From: Streptomyces sp. CB01881
GTDB lineage: Bacteria; Actinomycetota; Actinomycetes; Streptomycetales; Streptomycetaceae
Assembly (NCBI RefSeq): GCF_002953255.1
Contig: NZ_CP026498.1
Location: forward strand, 8,826,741-8,860,543
Direction: 5' to 3'
Length of the DNA stretch: 33,803 bases
In this document: one piece after another, positions 16,660-23,998 of the stretch
Layout: each line of letters opens with the position of its first letter
Position numbering within the stretch: the first letter of the stretch is position 1
Made by a program: the position numbers and the translations under genes
Notes under the pieces: generated by a model
Seen by the model: only the letters and a program-made list of their open reading frames with translations
Told to the model about the DNA's origin: nothing
Database searches by the model: none

Positions 16660-17937
16660 ATGGTGTTCCCCGCCGGCGGCCGTGGCGGTGGGCCCGGCGG
16701 CCCCGACCGGGGCGGCGCCCGCAGCGAGGCCCCGACCGTCGTCATGCGCCCCACCCTGACCGGCCGGGCCCTGGTGCCCGCCCAGAGCGGCCCCGTCGAG
16801 ATACCCGCCCTCGCCTGGTCCGGCGCCGAGTGGGAGGACGCCTACCAGCGGGTCCGGCTGGCCGGGCGGGCGTACGTCTGGCTCAACCTGGTCGAACAGC
16901 GGCTGCGCGCCCTCGTCGACGAGGTGCTCTACCCCATCTACGCCCCCGCCCACGGCGAGGACTGGGTGACCGCCGCGGCCGGCCCGGCCGGCGAGGAGTG
17001 GGCCCACCGGGCCGGCGCCGTCCGCGAGGTCAGCCGGCGCAAGGGCTACCTGCTCGACCCCGCCGACGACGACCCGCTGGTCTTCCTCACCCTGCCCCAG
17101 CTGCGCGAACTGATGGTCCAGCACTGGCCCTGCTTCGAGCCGTACCTCGCCGACCGCCGGGACATCGAGCTCGCCCTGGACGAGCTGGAGGTCGCGCGGC
17201 ACGTCGTCTCCCGCAACCGCGTCCTCACCGAGACCGTCCTCGCCCAGACCGAACGCGCCTCCGCCCGCCTGCTCGCCCTGCTGGACGGCGGCTCCGGCGG
17301 CGTGCCCGCCGACGTGGTCGAGTCCCTCGTGGCCGGCCGGTACGCGGACGTGGTCGCGGTGCACGCCGACCGGGTCCGGCTTCAGCGCGACCTCCCCGTC
17401 GAGGACCTGCTCGACGGCGCCCGCAGGCTCGACGCGCTCGGCATCGGCCTCGGCATGCTCTGCCAGAACTACACCGGCAAGCGCCTCGTCCGGCTCGCCA
17501 CCGACGGCTGCCGGGTCCGGCTGCTCTTCCTCAACCCGGCCAGCAGCGCCGTCCGCCGCCGCGAGCGCGAACTCGGCCTCGGGCGCGGCGAGCTGGCCCG
17601 CTCGATCGAGATGAACATCATGCACGTGCGCCGCGTCCGGGCCCGGCTGCGCGACCAGGGCGGCTTCGAGATCCGGGTCTTCGACGAGACCCCGCGCTTC
17701 ACCGCCTACCTGGTCGAGGGCCCGCGCCCGGCCGGCCAGACCGGCGGCCCCCGCCGGCAGACCCGCGACCTCGGCGTCGTCCAGCCCTACCTGCGCCGGG
17801 CCCGCGGCATGGAGTCGCCCGCCCTGGTGCTGCGCGGCGGCGCCGGCCAGCAGCCGGGTGGCACCGACGCCGGGCTGCTGGAGGTCTACCGCGAGGAGTT
17901 CGAAGGGATCTGGGGGGACTCCCGGCCGGTCTCCTGA
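16660..17937 (+). CDS. SAV2148-family HEPN-domain protein
   Basis: The 425-residue protein resembles a conserved Streptomyces family named after SAV2148 of S. avermitilis. Diagnostic stretches are RAYVWLNLVEQRLRALVDEV, REVSRRKGYLLDPADDD, LPQLRELMVQHWPCFEPYL, RDIELALDELEVARHVVSRN, RVRLLFLNPASSAVRRRERE and FDETPRFTAYLVEGPRP. The first half carries the helical HEPN part. The second half (about 220-400) reads as an alpha/beta domain of the phospholipase-D-like 'CRVRLLFLNP... FRVRLR' type. The role is unknown; some HEPN proteins are RNases, but I do not see a clear R-x4-6-H motif. ATG 16660 follows AGGTGAGGTGG; the family start supports it over an ATG at 16543. The Gly-rich first 30 residues are variable. 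Confidence 0.85.
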   Translation: MVFPAGGRGGGPGGPDRGGARSEAPTVVMRPTLTGRALVPAQSGPVEIPALAWSGAEWEDAYQRVRLAGRAYVWLNLVEQRLRALVDEVLYPIYAPAHGEDWVTAAAGPAGEEWAHRAGAVREVSRRKGYLLDPADDDPLVFLTLPQLRELMVQHWPCFEPYLADRRDIELALDELEVARHVVSRNRVLTETVLAQTERASARLLALLDGGSGGVPADVVESLVAGRYADVVAVHADRVRLQRDLPVEDLLDGARRLDALGIGLGMLCQNYTGKRLVRLATDGCRVRLLFLNPASSAVRRRERELGLGRGELARSIEMNIMHVRRVRARLRDQGGFEIRVFDETPRFTAYLVEGPRPAGQTGGPRRQTRDLGVVQPYLRRARGMESPALVLRGGAGQQPGGTDAGLLEVYREEFEGIWGDSRPVS

Positions 17938-17980
17938 GACGCACTGGCGGTCCCGCCGGTCGGATCGTCAGACTGCCCGG

Positions 17981-18151
17981 GTGAACAGCACCCCCGCCTG
18001 GACCCTGCGGCCCGCCGAGACCACCGACGTCGAACCCGTCGCCGAGCTGCGCGCCGAGGTCATGCGGCCCGACCTCGAACGGCTCGGCCGCTACGACGCG
18101 CAACGGGTGCGCCAGCGGCGGGTGCGGGCAGGGCGCGGGCACCAGGCCTAG
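17981..18151 (+). pseudogene. Truncated GNAT acetyltransferase remnant
   Basis: The frame from GTG 17981 gives WTLRPAETTDVEPVAELRAE and then VMRPDLERLGRYDAQRVRQR, a good N-terminus of a GNAT protein. It then goes straight into RRVRAGRGHQA and a stop. The acetyl-CoA-binding core and C-terminal half are missing, and nothing like them follows in any frame before efeB. It is therefore a 56-residue remnant left by deletion; expression as a short peptide is possible but unlikely to be useful. Confidence 0.65.
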
Positions 18152-18360
18152 GCCGGACGGATGGCAACCGGCGGGTATTCAGCCGATGGGGGGTCAGCCG
18201 GGGCGTCCGGGCGGGCGCGGGGTGCGAGGGGATTGCTAGCGTCGATTTCATGATCGGCAGGCAGGCGGATGATCCCGCCCGAGCGCCTGCCGTCCCTCCC
18301 CGCTGCCGAGAGGCCTCCCCCCGGCACGCCCGCGCCCGCCCCGACCCGGAAGGCCGACCG

Positions 18361-19614
18361 ATGACCAGCCCGGACCACCCCGGCGCCTCGCGCCGCAGCT
18401 TCGTGCGCACCGCCCTCGGCGCCGGCACCGCCGGGGCGCTCGCCCTCGGCACCGCCGGTCCCGCCACCGCGAACCCCGCCGCGCCCGCCGCACCACGCCC
18501 GGCCGCCGGGATCCCGTTCCACGGCGCCCACCAGGCCGGCATCACCAACCCGCCGCCCGGCTACGGCAGCTTCGTCGCCCTCGACCTCCAGGCCCCCGAC
18601 CGCACGGCACTGGAGACCCTGCTGCGCACCCTCACCGACCGGATCCGCTTCCTCGCCGCCGGCGGCACCCCGCCCGACCTCGGCCCCGCCGCCGCACCCG
18701 CCGACAGCGGCACCCTCGGCCCCGGCGCCCTGCCCGCCGACGACCTCACCGTCACCGTCGCCGTCGGCGCCTCGCTCTTCGACGCCCGCTACGGCCTCGC
18801 CGCCGCCAGGCCCAGGCACCTCGTCCCGATGCGCGACTTCCCGGGCGACGGCCTGCGCCCCGCCGAGTGCCACGGCGACCTCTCGCTCCAGATCTGCGCC
18901 GAGAGCCGCGACACCGTCCAGCACACCCTGCGCGACCTGCTGCGCACCACCAAGGGCGCGCTCCGCCCCCGCTGGCAGCTGGACGGCTTCCAGAACCGCG
19001 CCCGCCCCACCGGCGCCCCCCGCAACCTGCTCGGTTTCAAGGACGGCATCGCCAACCCCGACACCGCGTCCGCCCGGCAGATGGACGAGCTGGTGTGGGT
19101 CGGCGGGAACAGCGGCGAGCCGGGCTGGGCGGCCGGCGGCAGCTACCAGGTGGTGCGGGCGATCCGCACCCTGGTCGCGCCCTGGGACGAGGTGGCCCTG
19201 AAGGACCAGGAACGGATCATCGGCCGCCGCAAGGCCGACGGCACCCCGCTCGGCCGCGGCAAGGAGAACGACGCCCCCGACTACGGAAACGACCCCGAGG
19301 GCGCCGTCATCGCCCTCGACTCCCACATCCGCCTCGCCAACCCGCGCACCGACGCCACCCGCGACAGCCGCATCCTGCGCCGCGCCTTCACCTACGACCG
19401 GGGGCTCGACGAGCACGGCGAACCCGAGCTGGGCCTGGCCTTCTGCTGCTACCAGCAGGACGTGGCCCGGCAGTTCGAGGCCGTCCAGAACCGGCTCTCC
19501 GGCGAGCCGCTGGCCCGCTTCCTGCGGCCCACCGGTGGCGGGTACTTCTACGTCCTGCCCGGGGTCCTGGACGAGGCCGACTGGCTCGGCCGGAGCCTGC
19601 TCGACGGGGTCTGA
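18361..19614 (+). CDS. efeB: Dyp-type heme peroxidase, TAT-exported (EfeB-like)
   Basis: The 417-residue precursor has a twin-arginine signal (RRSFVRTALGAG at 11-22, hydrophobic stretch to about 38), so it is folded and loaded with heme before export. The peroxidase signature GFKDGIANP (225-233) carries the distal Asp D228. H322 in ALDSHIRLANPR is the proximal heme ligand, and GYFYVLPGV lies near the end. EfeB-type proteins oxidise substrates with peroxide and in some systems help take iron from heme; efeU and efeO are not present here, so a stand-alone role is possible. ATG 18361 has GGAAGG 7 nt upstream. An in-frame ATG at 18250 lies 7 nt after a TAGCGT box and would add 37 residues before the TAT motif, which I consider less likely. 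Confidence 0.93.
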   Translation: MTSPDHPGASRRSFVRTALGAGTAGALALGTAGPATANPAAPAAPRPAAGIPFHGAHQAGITNPPPGYGSFVALDLQAPDRTALETLLRTLTDRIRFLAAGGTPPDLGPAAAPADSGTLGPGALPADDLTVTVAVGASLFDARYGLAAARPRHLVPMRDFPGDGLRPAECHGDLSLQICAESRDTVQHTLRDLLRTTKGALRPRWQLDGFQNRARPTGAPRNLLGFKDGIANPDTASARQMDELVWVGGNSGEPGWAAGGSYQVVRAIRTLVAPWDEVALKDQERIIGRRKADGTPLGRGKENDAPDYGNDPEGAVIALDSHIRLANPRTDATRDSRILRRAFTYDRGLDEHGEPELGLAFCCYQQDVARQFEAVQNRLSGEPLARFLRPTGGGYFYVLPGVLDEADWLGRSLLDGV

Positions 19615-19636
19615 GCAGGCCCGGGCGCCCGGGTGC

Positions 19637-19672
19637 GCCCGCCCCAGCGACCGCGTTGTCGGTGGGGCGGGC
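19637..19672 (+). terminator. Hairpin terminator after efeB
   Basis: GCCCGCCCC (19637-19645) pairs with GGGGCGGGC (19664-19672) around an 18-nt loop, just after the peroxidase gene. Confidence 0.65.
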
Positions 19673-19718
19673 GATGATAGGGGCTGTTTCGACCAGCAGG
19701 ACGGAAGGACACACCCCT

Positions 19719-20420
19719 ATGAGCTGGTGGCAGCAGCCACTGGTCGGCTTCGACCTGGAGACCACGGGCACCGACCCGGCCGTGGACCGCATCGTCACGG
19801 CTGCCCTCGTGGACACCGTCGGAGCCCGCCGGCTGAGCGCCACCGGCTGGCTGCTCGACCCGGGCGTCCCGATCCCCGCCGAGGCCACGGCGATCCACGG
19901 CATAGGCGACGACGTCGCCCGCGGCAAGGGCCGCCCGGCCAAGGAGGCGGTGGACGAGATAGCCGCCGCCCTCTGCGAGCGGCTCGCCGCCGGGCGCCCC
20001 GTCGTCGCCTTCAACGCCCCCTTCGACCTCTCCCTGCTCGACGCCGAACTGCACCGGCACGGCCTGGCCCCGCTCGCCGAGCGGCTCGACGGGCCGGTCG
20101 CCCCGGTGCTCGACGCCCTGGTCATCGACCGGGCCGTCGACAAGTACCGCAAGGGCTCGCGCACCCTCCAGCGGGTCTGCGAGGTCTACGGCGTCGAGCT
20201 GACCGACGCCCACGAGGCCGGCAGCGACGCCCTCGCCGCCGTCCGCGTCGCCGTCGCCCTCGCCGAGCGCTACCCCGCCGAGGTCGGCGCCGTCCCGCTC
20301 GCCGACCTGCACGCCCGCCAGATCGGCTGGTACCGCGGCTGGGCCGAGGGCCTCCAGGCCTGGCTCCGCCGTGGCAAGGACCCGCAGGCGGTCATCGACC
20401 CGCGCTGGCCGCTGCGCTAG
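19719..20420 (+). CDS. DnaQ-like DEDDh 3'-5' exonuclease
   Basis: The 233-residue protein has all motifs of DEDDh exonucleases: GFDLETTGTDP (Exo I, Asp and Glu), AIHGIGDD followed by VVAFNAPFDLSLLDAEL (Exo II, Asp), and DAHEAGSDALAAVRVA (Exo III, His and Asp). It should remove nucleotides from 3' ends of DNA or RNA with two metal ions. It is not the polymerase III epsilon subunit itself, since the C-terminal part (IGWYRGWAEGLQAWLRRG, then DPQAVIDPRWPLR) is of the stand-alone actinobacterial type. ATG 19719 is preceded by GGAAGG (19703-19708). It stands alone between two terminator-like hairpins. Confidence 0.93.
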   Translation: MSWWQQPLVGFDLETTGTDPAVDRIVTAALVDTVGARRLSATGWLLDPGVPIPAEATAIHGIGDDVARGKGRPAKEAVDEIAAALCERLAAGRPVVAFNAPFDLSLLDAELHRHGLAPLAERLDGPVAPVLDALVIDRAVDKYRKGSRTLQRVCEVYGVELTDAHEAGSDALAAVRVAVALAERYPAEVGAVPLADLHARQIGWYRGWAEGLQAWLRRGKDPQAVIDPRWPLR

Positions 20421-20448
20421 CCGGCCCGGGGCGGGTGCGCCCGGCCGG
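20421..20448 (+). terminator. Hairpin terminator after the exonuclease gene
   Basis: CCGGCC (20421-20426) pairs with GGCCGG (20443-20448), and GGGCG with CGCCC inside it around GGTG, with a CG bulge. It begins right after the stop codon. Confidence 0.6.
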
Positions 20449-20508
20449 TGCCGTACGGGGCTGCCCGGGTGCCCGCCGATCGCCGCCGGGCCGGGCGGGC
20501 CGCCGGGC

Positions 20509-20539
20509 TTGCACCTCACGCGACGTCAGGACGCACCAT
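20509..20539 (+). promoter_or_regulatory. MerR-type promoter with operator dyad
   Basis: TTGCAC (20509-20514) and CACCAT (20534-20539) are 19 bp apart. The spacer contains the dyad CCTCACG-CGA-CGTCAGG (20514-20530), with one mismatch per arm. Transcription would begin at the ATG (20546), so the mRNA would be leaderless. Autoregulation by the downstream MerR protein is the simplest reading. Confidence 0.6.
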
Positions 20540-20545
20540 CGGGGC

Positions 20546-21304
20546 ATGAGCATCGACCGCACATGGAAGGTCGGGGCGCTCGCCGAGGCGAGCGGACTGA
20601 CCGTACGCACCTTGCACCACTGGGACCAGATCGGGCTGCTCGGCCCGTCCCGGCGGACCGCCGCCGGGCACCGTGAGTACACCGAGCCGGATGTCGTCCG
20701 CCTCTACCAGATCCTCGCGCTGCGGCGCCTCGGGCTGGGGCTGGAGACCATCGCCACCTGCCTGGACGTCGGGGTCGACCCCGTCCGGCTGGTGGGCGAG
20801 CACCTGGCCGGAGTCGAGGCGGCGATCGCCTCGCTGGAGGCCCTGCGGAGCCGCCTGGCCCACGTCCACGACGAGCTGGCCACCGAACGGGCCCCGGAGA
20901 CGGCCACGTTGATCGGCGTGCTCCAGGCGATGGGCGGGGCCGGCCCGGAGGGCGGGCAGGCGCTGCGGCGTCACCTCGACGAGGACCAGCTGCGGGCTCT
21001 GCAGGACCGGGCGGCCGCGCTCGGCCCGGCCGTCCACTACCTGGTGGAGGTCGAGTGGCCGGAGCTCTACCGCAGGGCCGAGGCGCTGCGCGTGGCCGGG
21101 GTGGAGCCGACTGCGCCGGAGGTGCGGAGGCTGGCGGCGCGGATGGACGAGCTGGGCCGGCTGTTCAACGGCGGCGACTCCGGTCTCTCGGGGGCGGTGC
21201 GGGCCGCCTGGCACCACGAGCCGGCCGCGATGTCCGGCGACCCGACGGCCCCGGCCGATGCCTGGCACGACCTGACCGCCTACCTCGACCGCGCCCGCGC
21301 GTGA
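20546..21304 (+). CDS. MerR-family regulator with a TipAS-like C-terminal domain
   Basis: The 252-residue regulator has a MerR DNA-binding domain at residues 7-75 (WKVGALAEASGLTVRTLHHWDQIGLL, then GHREYTEPDVVRLYQILALRRLGLGLETI) and a coiled-coil at about 85-115. The C-terminal helical region (VHYLVEVEWPELYRRAEALR, then AARMDELGRLFNGGDSGL) resembles TipAS-type drug-binding domains. No cysteine cluster is present, so metal or redox sensing is unlikely and an organic ligand is more likely. A leaderless start at 20546 is supported by the promoter geometry. Its stop overlaps a GTG (GTGA, 21301-21304) that could begin the following small reading frame. Confidence 0.88.
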   Translation: MSIDRTWKVGALAEASGLTVRTLHHWDQIGLLGPSRRTAAGHREYTEPDVVRLYQILALRRLGLGLETIATCLDVGVDPVRLVGEHLAGVEAAIASLEALRSRLAHVHDELATERAPETATLIGVLQAMGGAGPEGGQALRRHLDEDQLRALQDRAAALGPAVHYLVEVEWPELYRRAEALRVAGVEPTAPEVRRLAARMDELGRLFNGGDSGLSGAVRAAWHHEPAAMSGDPTAPADAWHDLTAYLDRARA

Positions 21305-21312
21305 CCGCCCGT

Positions 21313-21364
21313 TCCCGATCAACCGAGTCCCGATCAACCGAGTCCCGATCAGCCGAATCCCGAG
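21313..21364 (+). repeat. 15-bp tandem repeat, about 3.5 copies
   Basis: TCCCGATCAACCGAG occurs at 21313-21327 and 21328-21342, with a variant (TCCCGATCAGCCGAA) at 21343-21357 and a partial copy at 21358-21364. It sits just before the small membrane protein start and ends at its ribosome binding site. Confidence 0.9.
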
Positions 21365-21372
21365 GAGCCCCC

Positions 21373-21546
21373 GTGAACCGCCGTCTGCGCATCGGCATCG
21401 CCCTGCTCGCCGTCCTGCCCGCCCTGCTCCCGGCCCTGCTCTTCGGGCGGGTCGTGCCGTCGTCCGCCCTCCTGGCCCTCCTGCCGGCGTTCGGCGTGCA
21501 GGCGTTCCTCACCTTCCGCCGACTCGGCCGGCTCCGGGGGGCCTGA
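21373..21546 (+). CDS. Small two-helix membrane protein
   Basis: The 57-residue protein VNRRLRIGIALLAVLPALLP... has two hydrophobic segments (about residues 7-26 and 29-46) and basic ends, RR at the start and RRLGRLRG at the end. It should be an inner-membrane hairpin of unknown function. GTG 21373 has GAGGAG (21362-21367) upstream and is preferred. An in-frame GTG at 21301 overlapping the merR stop would add a Ser/Arg/Glu repeat (RSTES) encoded by the 15-bp repeats. Close spacing to merR suggests co-transcription. Confidence 0.6.
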   Translation: MNRRLRIGIALLAVLPALLPALLFGRVVPSSALLALLPAFGVQAFLTFRRLGRLRGA

Positions 21547-21586
21547 GCCGGGGGCCGCCGGAAGCCCGGCGTCGGCGGCCCCCGGC
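21547..21586. terminator. Strong bidirectional hairpin terminator
   Basis: GCCGGGGGCCGCCG (21547-21560) pairs perfectly with CGGCGGCCCCCGGC (21573-21586), a 14-bp stem starting directly after the small membrane protein stop. The remaining 150 bp up to the deacetylase end hold nothing I can name. Confidence 0.85.
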
Positions 21587-21733
21587 GTCGAGGAGGGCGG
21601 GGAGCCGGACGGGACCGGGGCGAGGGCGGGGGAGACCGGCGTCCGGGCGGCGTTCGACGGCGCTGCGCGGACGGTCGGGCCGGCCCCGGCGGTCGACTCC
21701 GGCCGACCGCACGGGATGTGGCGGACGAACCGG

Positions 21734-22783
21734 TCAGCCGGCCGGGAAGTCGAAGTGGTAGCCCTGGGCCACCAGCCAGGGCAGCAGCTGCTTCAGCGCG
21801 GCGACGGTCTGGCTGCGGTCCCCGCCGCCGTCGTGCATCAGGACGACACCGCCGGGCCGGAGCTGGCCCTGCACGGTGGAGACGATCGACGCGACGCCGG
21901 GGCGGGCCCAGTCCCGCGGGTCGACCGACCAGCCGAGCGGGCGCAGGCCGAGGTCGGCGGCGATCCGCTGGTTGTCGGCGGTGAACCCGCCGCCGGGGGC
22001 GCGGAACCAGGAGACCCTGGTGCCCGGGCCGCCGGCCTGGACGATCATGTCCTTGGCCCTGGAGATCTCGGACACGGCCCGGTCGTGCGGGAGCGCGGCG
22101 AACGGCTGGGGGTGGTCGACGCTGTGGTCGCAGAGCCGGTGGCCGGCCGCGACGATCCGCCGGACCATCGCCGGGTTGGCGGCGGCCTGCCGGCCGACCT
22201 GGCAGAACGTCGCCTTGACGCCGTACTGGGCGAGCAGGTCGAGGACCTGGCCGGTGGCGGGGCCGGGACCGTCGTCGAAGGTGAGCGCGACCGTGCGGCC
22301 GCCGGAGGCGGTGGAGCGGACGACCGAGGTGGGCACCCCGTCCGAGGACGGCGGTGGCGGCGGGACCGGGGTCGTGGTGGGCGGGCGGGTGGCCGGCGGG
22401 GTGTCCGGAGTGTGCGGCGGCGGTTGGGTCGGAGCGTGCGTCGGCGGCCTGGAGGTGCTCGGCGGCGGGGGGTTGGGCGCGGTCGGCTTCGGGGTGCCGG
22501 GCTTCGGCGTGGCAGGCGTGGCGGGCGCGGCCGGCGTCGAGGCGGCCGGCCCGGGCGAGGAGGGGGTACCGGCGGAGGACGCCGCAGCAGTGGGCGGGGC
22601 CGACGGCGCCGGGGTGCCCGGCCCGGACGCGGTGACGCCGGGCTGCGGCTGGAGCGCTCCGTTGGCGGTGCCGCAGGCGGCCAGGCCCAGGGCGGCGGCC
22701 ACCGCGACGCAGCCCGCGAGCAGGGGTCGGCGGCGGCGCCGGGCGGGCGGCGAGAGGCGCTGCGGGGTGGCGTGCTCGGGCAT
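21734..22783 (-). CDS. Lipoprotein polysaccharide deacetylase (NodB domain)
   Basis: The 349-residue precursor has a basic N-terminus, a hydrophobic segment and a lipobox LAAC (Cys at about 37), so it should be anchored to the outer face of the membrane. Residues 40-150 are a Pro/Thr/Ser/Ala-rich linker suited to spanning the cell wall. The C-terminal NodB domain shows VALTFDDGPGPAT (metal-binding Asp), DHSVDHPQPFA (HxxxH pair), SWFRAPGGGF and GVVLMHDGGGDR. Substrates in the family are N-acetylated glycans such as peptidoglycan or chitin; which one is used here cannot be read from sequence. GAGGAG lies upstream of the ATG. A CTGACTGTCAG palindrome (22864-22874) sits near a possible -35 CTGACA. 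Confidence 0.92.
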   Translation of the reverse strand: MPEHATPQRLSPPARRRRRPLLAGCVAVAAALGLAACGTANGALQPQPGVTASGPGTPAPSAPPTAAASSAGTPSSPGPAASTPAAPATPATPKPGTPKPTAPNPPPPSTSRPPTHAPTQPPPHTPDTPPATRPPTTTPVPPPPPSSDGVPTSVVRSTASGGRTVALTFDDGPGPATGQVLDLLAQYGVKATFCQVGRQAAANPAMVRRIVAAGHRLCDHSVDHPQPFAALPHDRAVSEISRAKDMIVQAGGPGTRVSWFRAPGGGFTADNQRIAADLGLRPLGWSVDPRDWARPGVASIVSTVQGQLRPGGVVLMHDGGGDRSQTVAALKQLLPWLVAQGYHFDFPAG

Positions 22784-22989
22784 GGCTGCGGCTCCTCGGG
22801 TGCGGAGGTGATCGCGATCCCTGGGTCGGACTGCCGTCGGGCCGGGTACCGGCCGACTTCAGGCTGACTGTCAGATGGGACGCCGATCCGACCACGTCCG
22901 GTTGCGCCGCACAAGCACGCCCCGTGAGCGCACCCGCGAGTGCGTCAGTGAGCGCACCCCGAGCGCGCCCACGAGAACCCGGCCGGGCG

Positions 22990-23883
22990 TCAGAACGGGT
23001 ACCAGCGCACGTCCGTCGCCCCCGCGCGCAGCGACTCCACCCGCCGGCGGAACTCGGCCAGCGCGGCCGGGTTGCCCGGCGCCTGCTGCGCCACCCAGGA
23101 GGCGCTGGCCGTCTCCCGTGCCCCGCGCAGCACCGCGAAGCCGGACCACTCCCGCACGTCCCAGCCGTACGCGCCGGTGAACGCCCCGTACTCCTGCGCC
23201 GGTACGCCGTACCGGTCGTGGCTGAGCGCCAGCACCACGAGGTCGTGCTCGCGCAGGTCGTGCGAGACGTTCTCCAGGTCGAGCAGGACCGGCCCGTCCG
23301 GGCCGACGTGCACGTTGCGCGGCAGCGCGTCGCCGTGGATCACCCCGGCCGGCAGGTGCGGGGCGAGGTCGGGCAGGGCGGCGGCGAAGGCGTCCCGGCG
23401 ATGGCGCAGGAAGGCGACGTCGGCCGGGTCGACGTGCCCCTCGGCGGAGGCGAGCCAGCGTTCCACCGGGGCGAGCAGGTCACGCCGGTCGAGCGGGAAG
23501 GGCGGCAGCGGCAGCCGGTGCAGGGCACGCAGCAGCGGCGCGAGGTCGGCGGGCCGGGCGGGCCGGACGGCGGGCGCGAGGCGGTGCCAGAAGGTGACGG
23601 GGTGTCCGTGGGCGAGCTGCGGCCCGGCCGGCGCGCCGTCGTAGGGGCGGACCACCGGGACGCCCTGGCCGGCCAGCCAGTGGGCGACGGCGAGTTCGTG
23701 CCCGGCCCGCTCGAACAGTTCGGGGCCGCGGCCGACCTTGGCGACCACGGCCGGGTCGCCGAGGTCGAAGACGGCGTTCTCGCCGAGGGCGAGCAGCCGG
23801 GCGTCGCCGGGGCCGGGCAGGCCGGCGGACTCACAGGCGTGGGCGAGCAGCAGGCGGGCGCGGCCCTCGTCGAAGGGGAGCAT
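22990..23883 (-). CDS. Aminoglycoside phosphotransferase (APH)-family kinase
   Basis: The 297-residue protein has the APH/choline-kinase fold. An N-lobe has LLALGENAVFDLGDPAVVAKVGR (lysine K49 for ATP) and HELAVAHWLAGQGVPVVRP. The catalytic loop is VIHGDALPRNV (H183, D185, N190), followed by VLLDLENVS (metal-binding D202). Such proteins phosphorylate small molecules or drugs; most actinobacterial members have no proven substrate, so antibiotic resistance should not be assumed. It follows the MMPL gene on the same strand, but a strong terminator (23940-23970) separates them. There is no clear Shine-Dalgarno before the ATG; CAGAAT near 23926 may be a -10 box. Confidence 0.88.
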   Translation of the reverse strand: MLPFDEGRARLLLAHACESAGLPGPGDARLLALGENAVFDLGDPAVVAKVGRGPELFERAGHELAVAHWLAGQGVPVVRPYDGAPAGPQLAHGHPVTFWHRLAPAVRPARPADLAPLLRALHRLPLPPFPLDRRDLLAPVERWLASAEGHVDPADVAFLRHRRDAFAAALPDLAPHLPAGVIHGDALPRNVHVGPDGPVLLDLENVSHDLREHDLVVLALSHDRYGVPAQEYGAFTGAYGWDVREWSGFAVLRGARETASASWVAQQAPGNPAALAEFRRRVESLRAGATDVRWYPF

Positions 23884-23939
23884 GGGGGAGTCCGTTCGGT
23901 GGTGGCGGCCGGGGGACGGTGATCATTCTGGCAAACGAG

Positions 23940-23970
23940 GGCCGGGCCCCGCGTGATGCGGGGCCCGGCC
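23940..23970 (-). terminator. Hairpin terminator after the minus-strand MMPL gene
   Basis: A perfect 13-bp stem (23940-23952 with 23958-23970) closes over the 5-nt loop GTGAT, between the MMPL stop and the kinase gene. Confidence 0.85.
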
Positions 23971-23998
23971 GGATGCGTCGGGGGTGCCTGCCGGAGGA

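Noticed and set aside
18250..18360. An upstream start for the Dyp peroxidase, 7 nt after TAGCGT
   Set aside because: It would put 37 extra residues before the twin-arginine signal; ATG 18361 has a good ribosome binding site. Kept only as an alternative.
22875..23180. Short plus-strand frames overlapping the end of the kinase gene
   Set aside because: They contain only Arg/Thr/Pro-rich sequence and overlap a well-supported gene.
22990..23883. Reading the APH-family kinase as an antibiotic resistance gene
   Set aside because: Motifs show only the fold and catalytic residues. Many actinobacterial members have other or unknown substrates and the context gives no antibiotic link.
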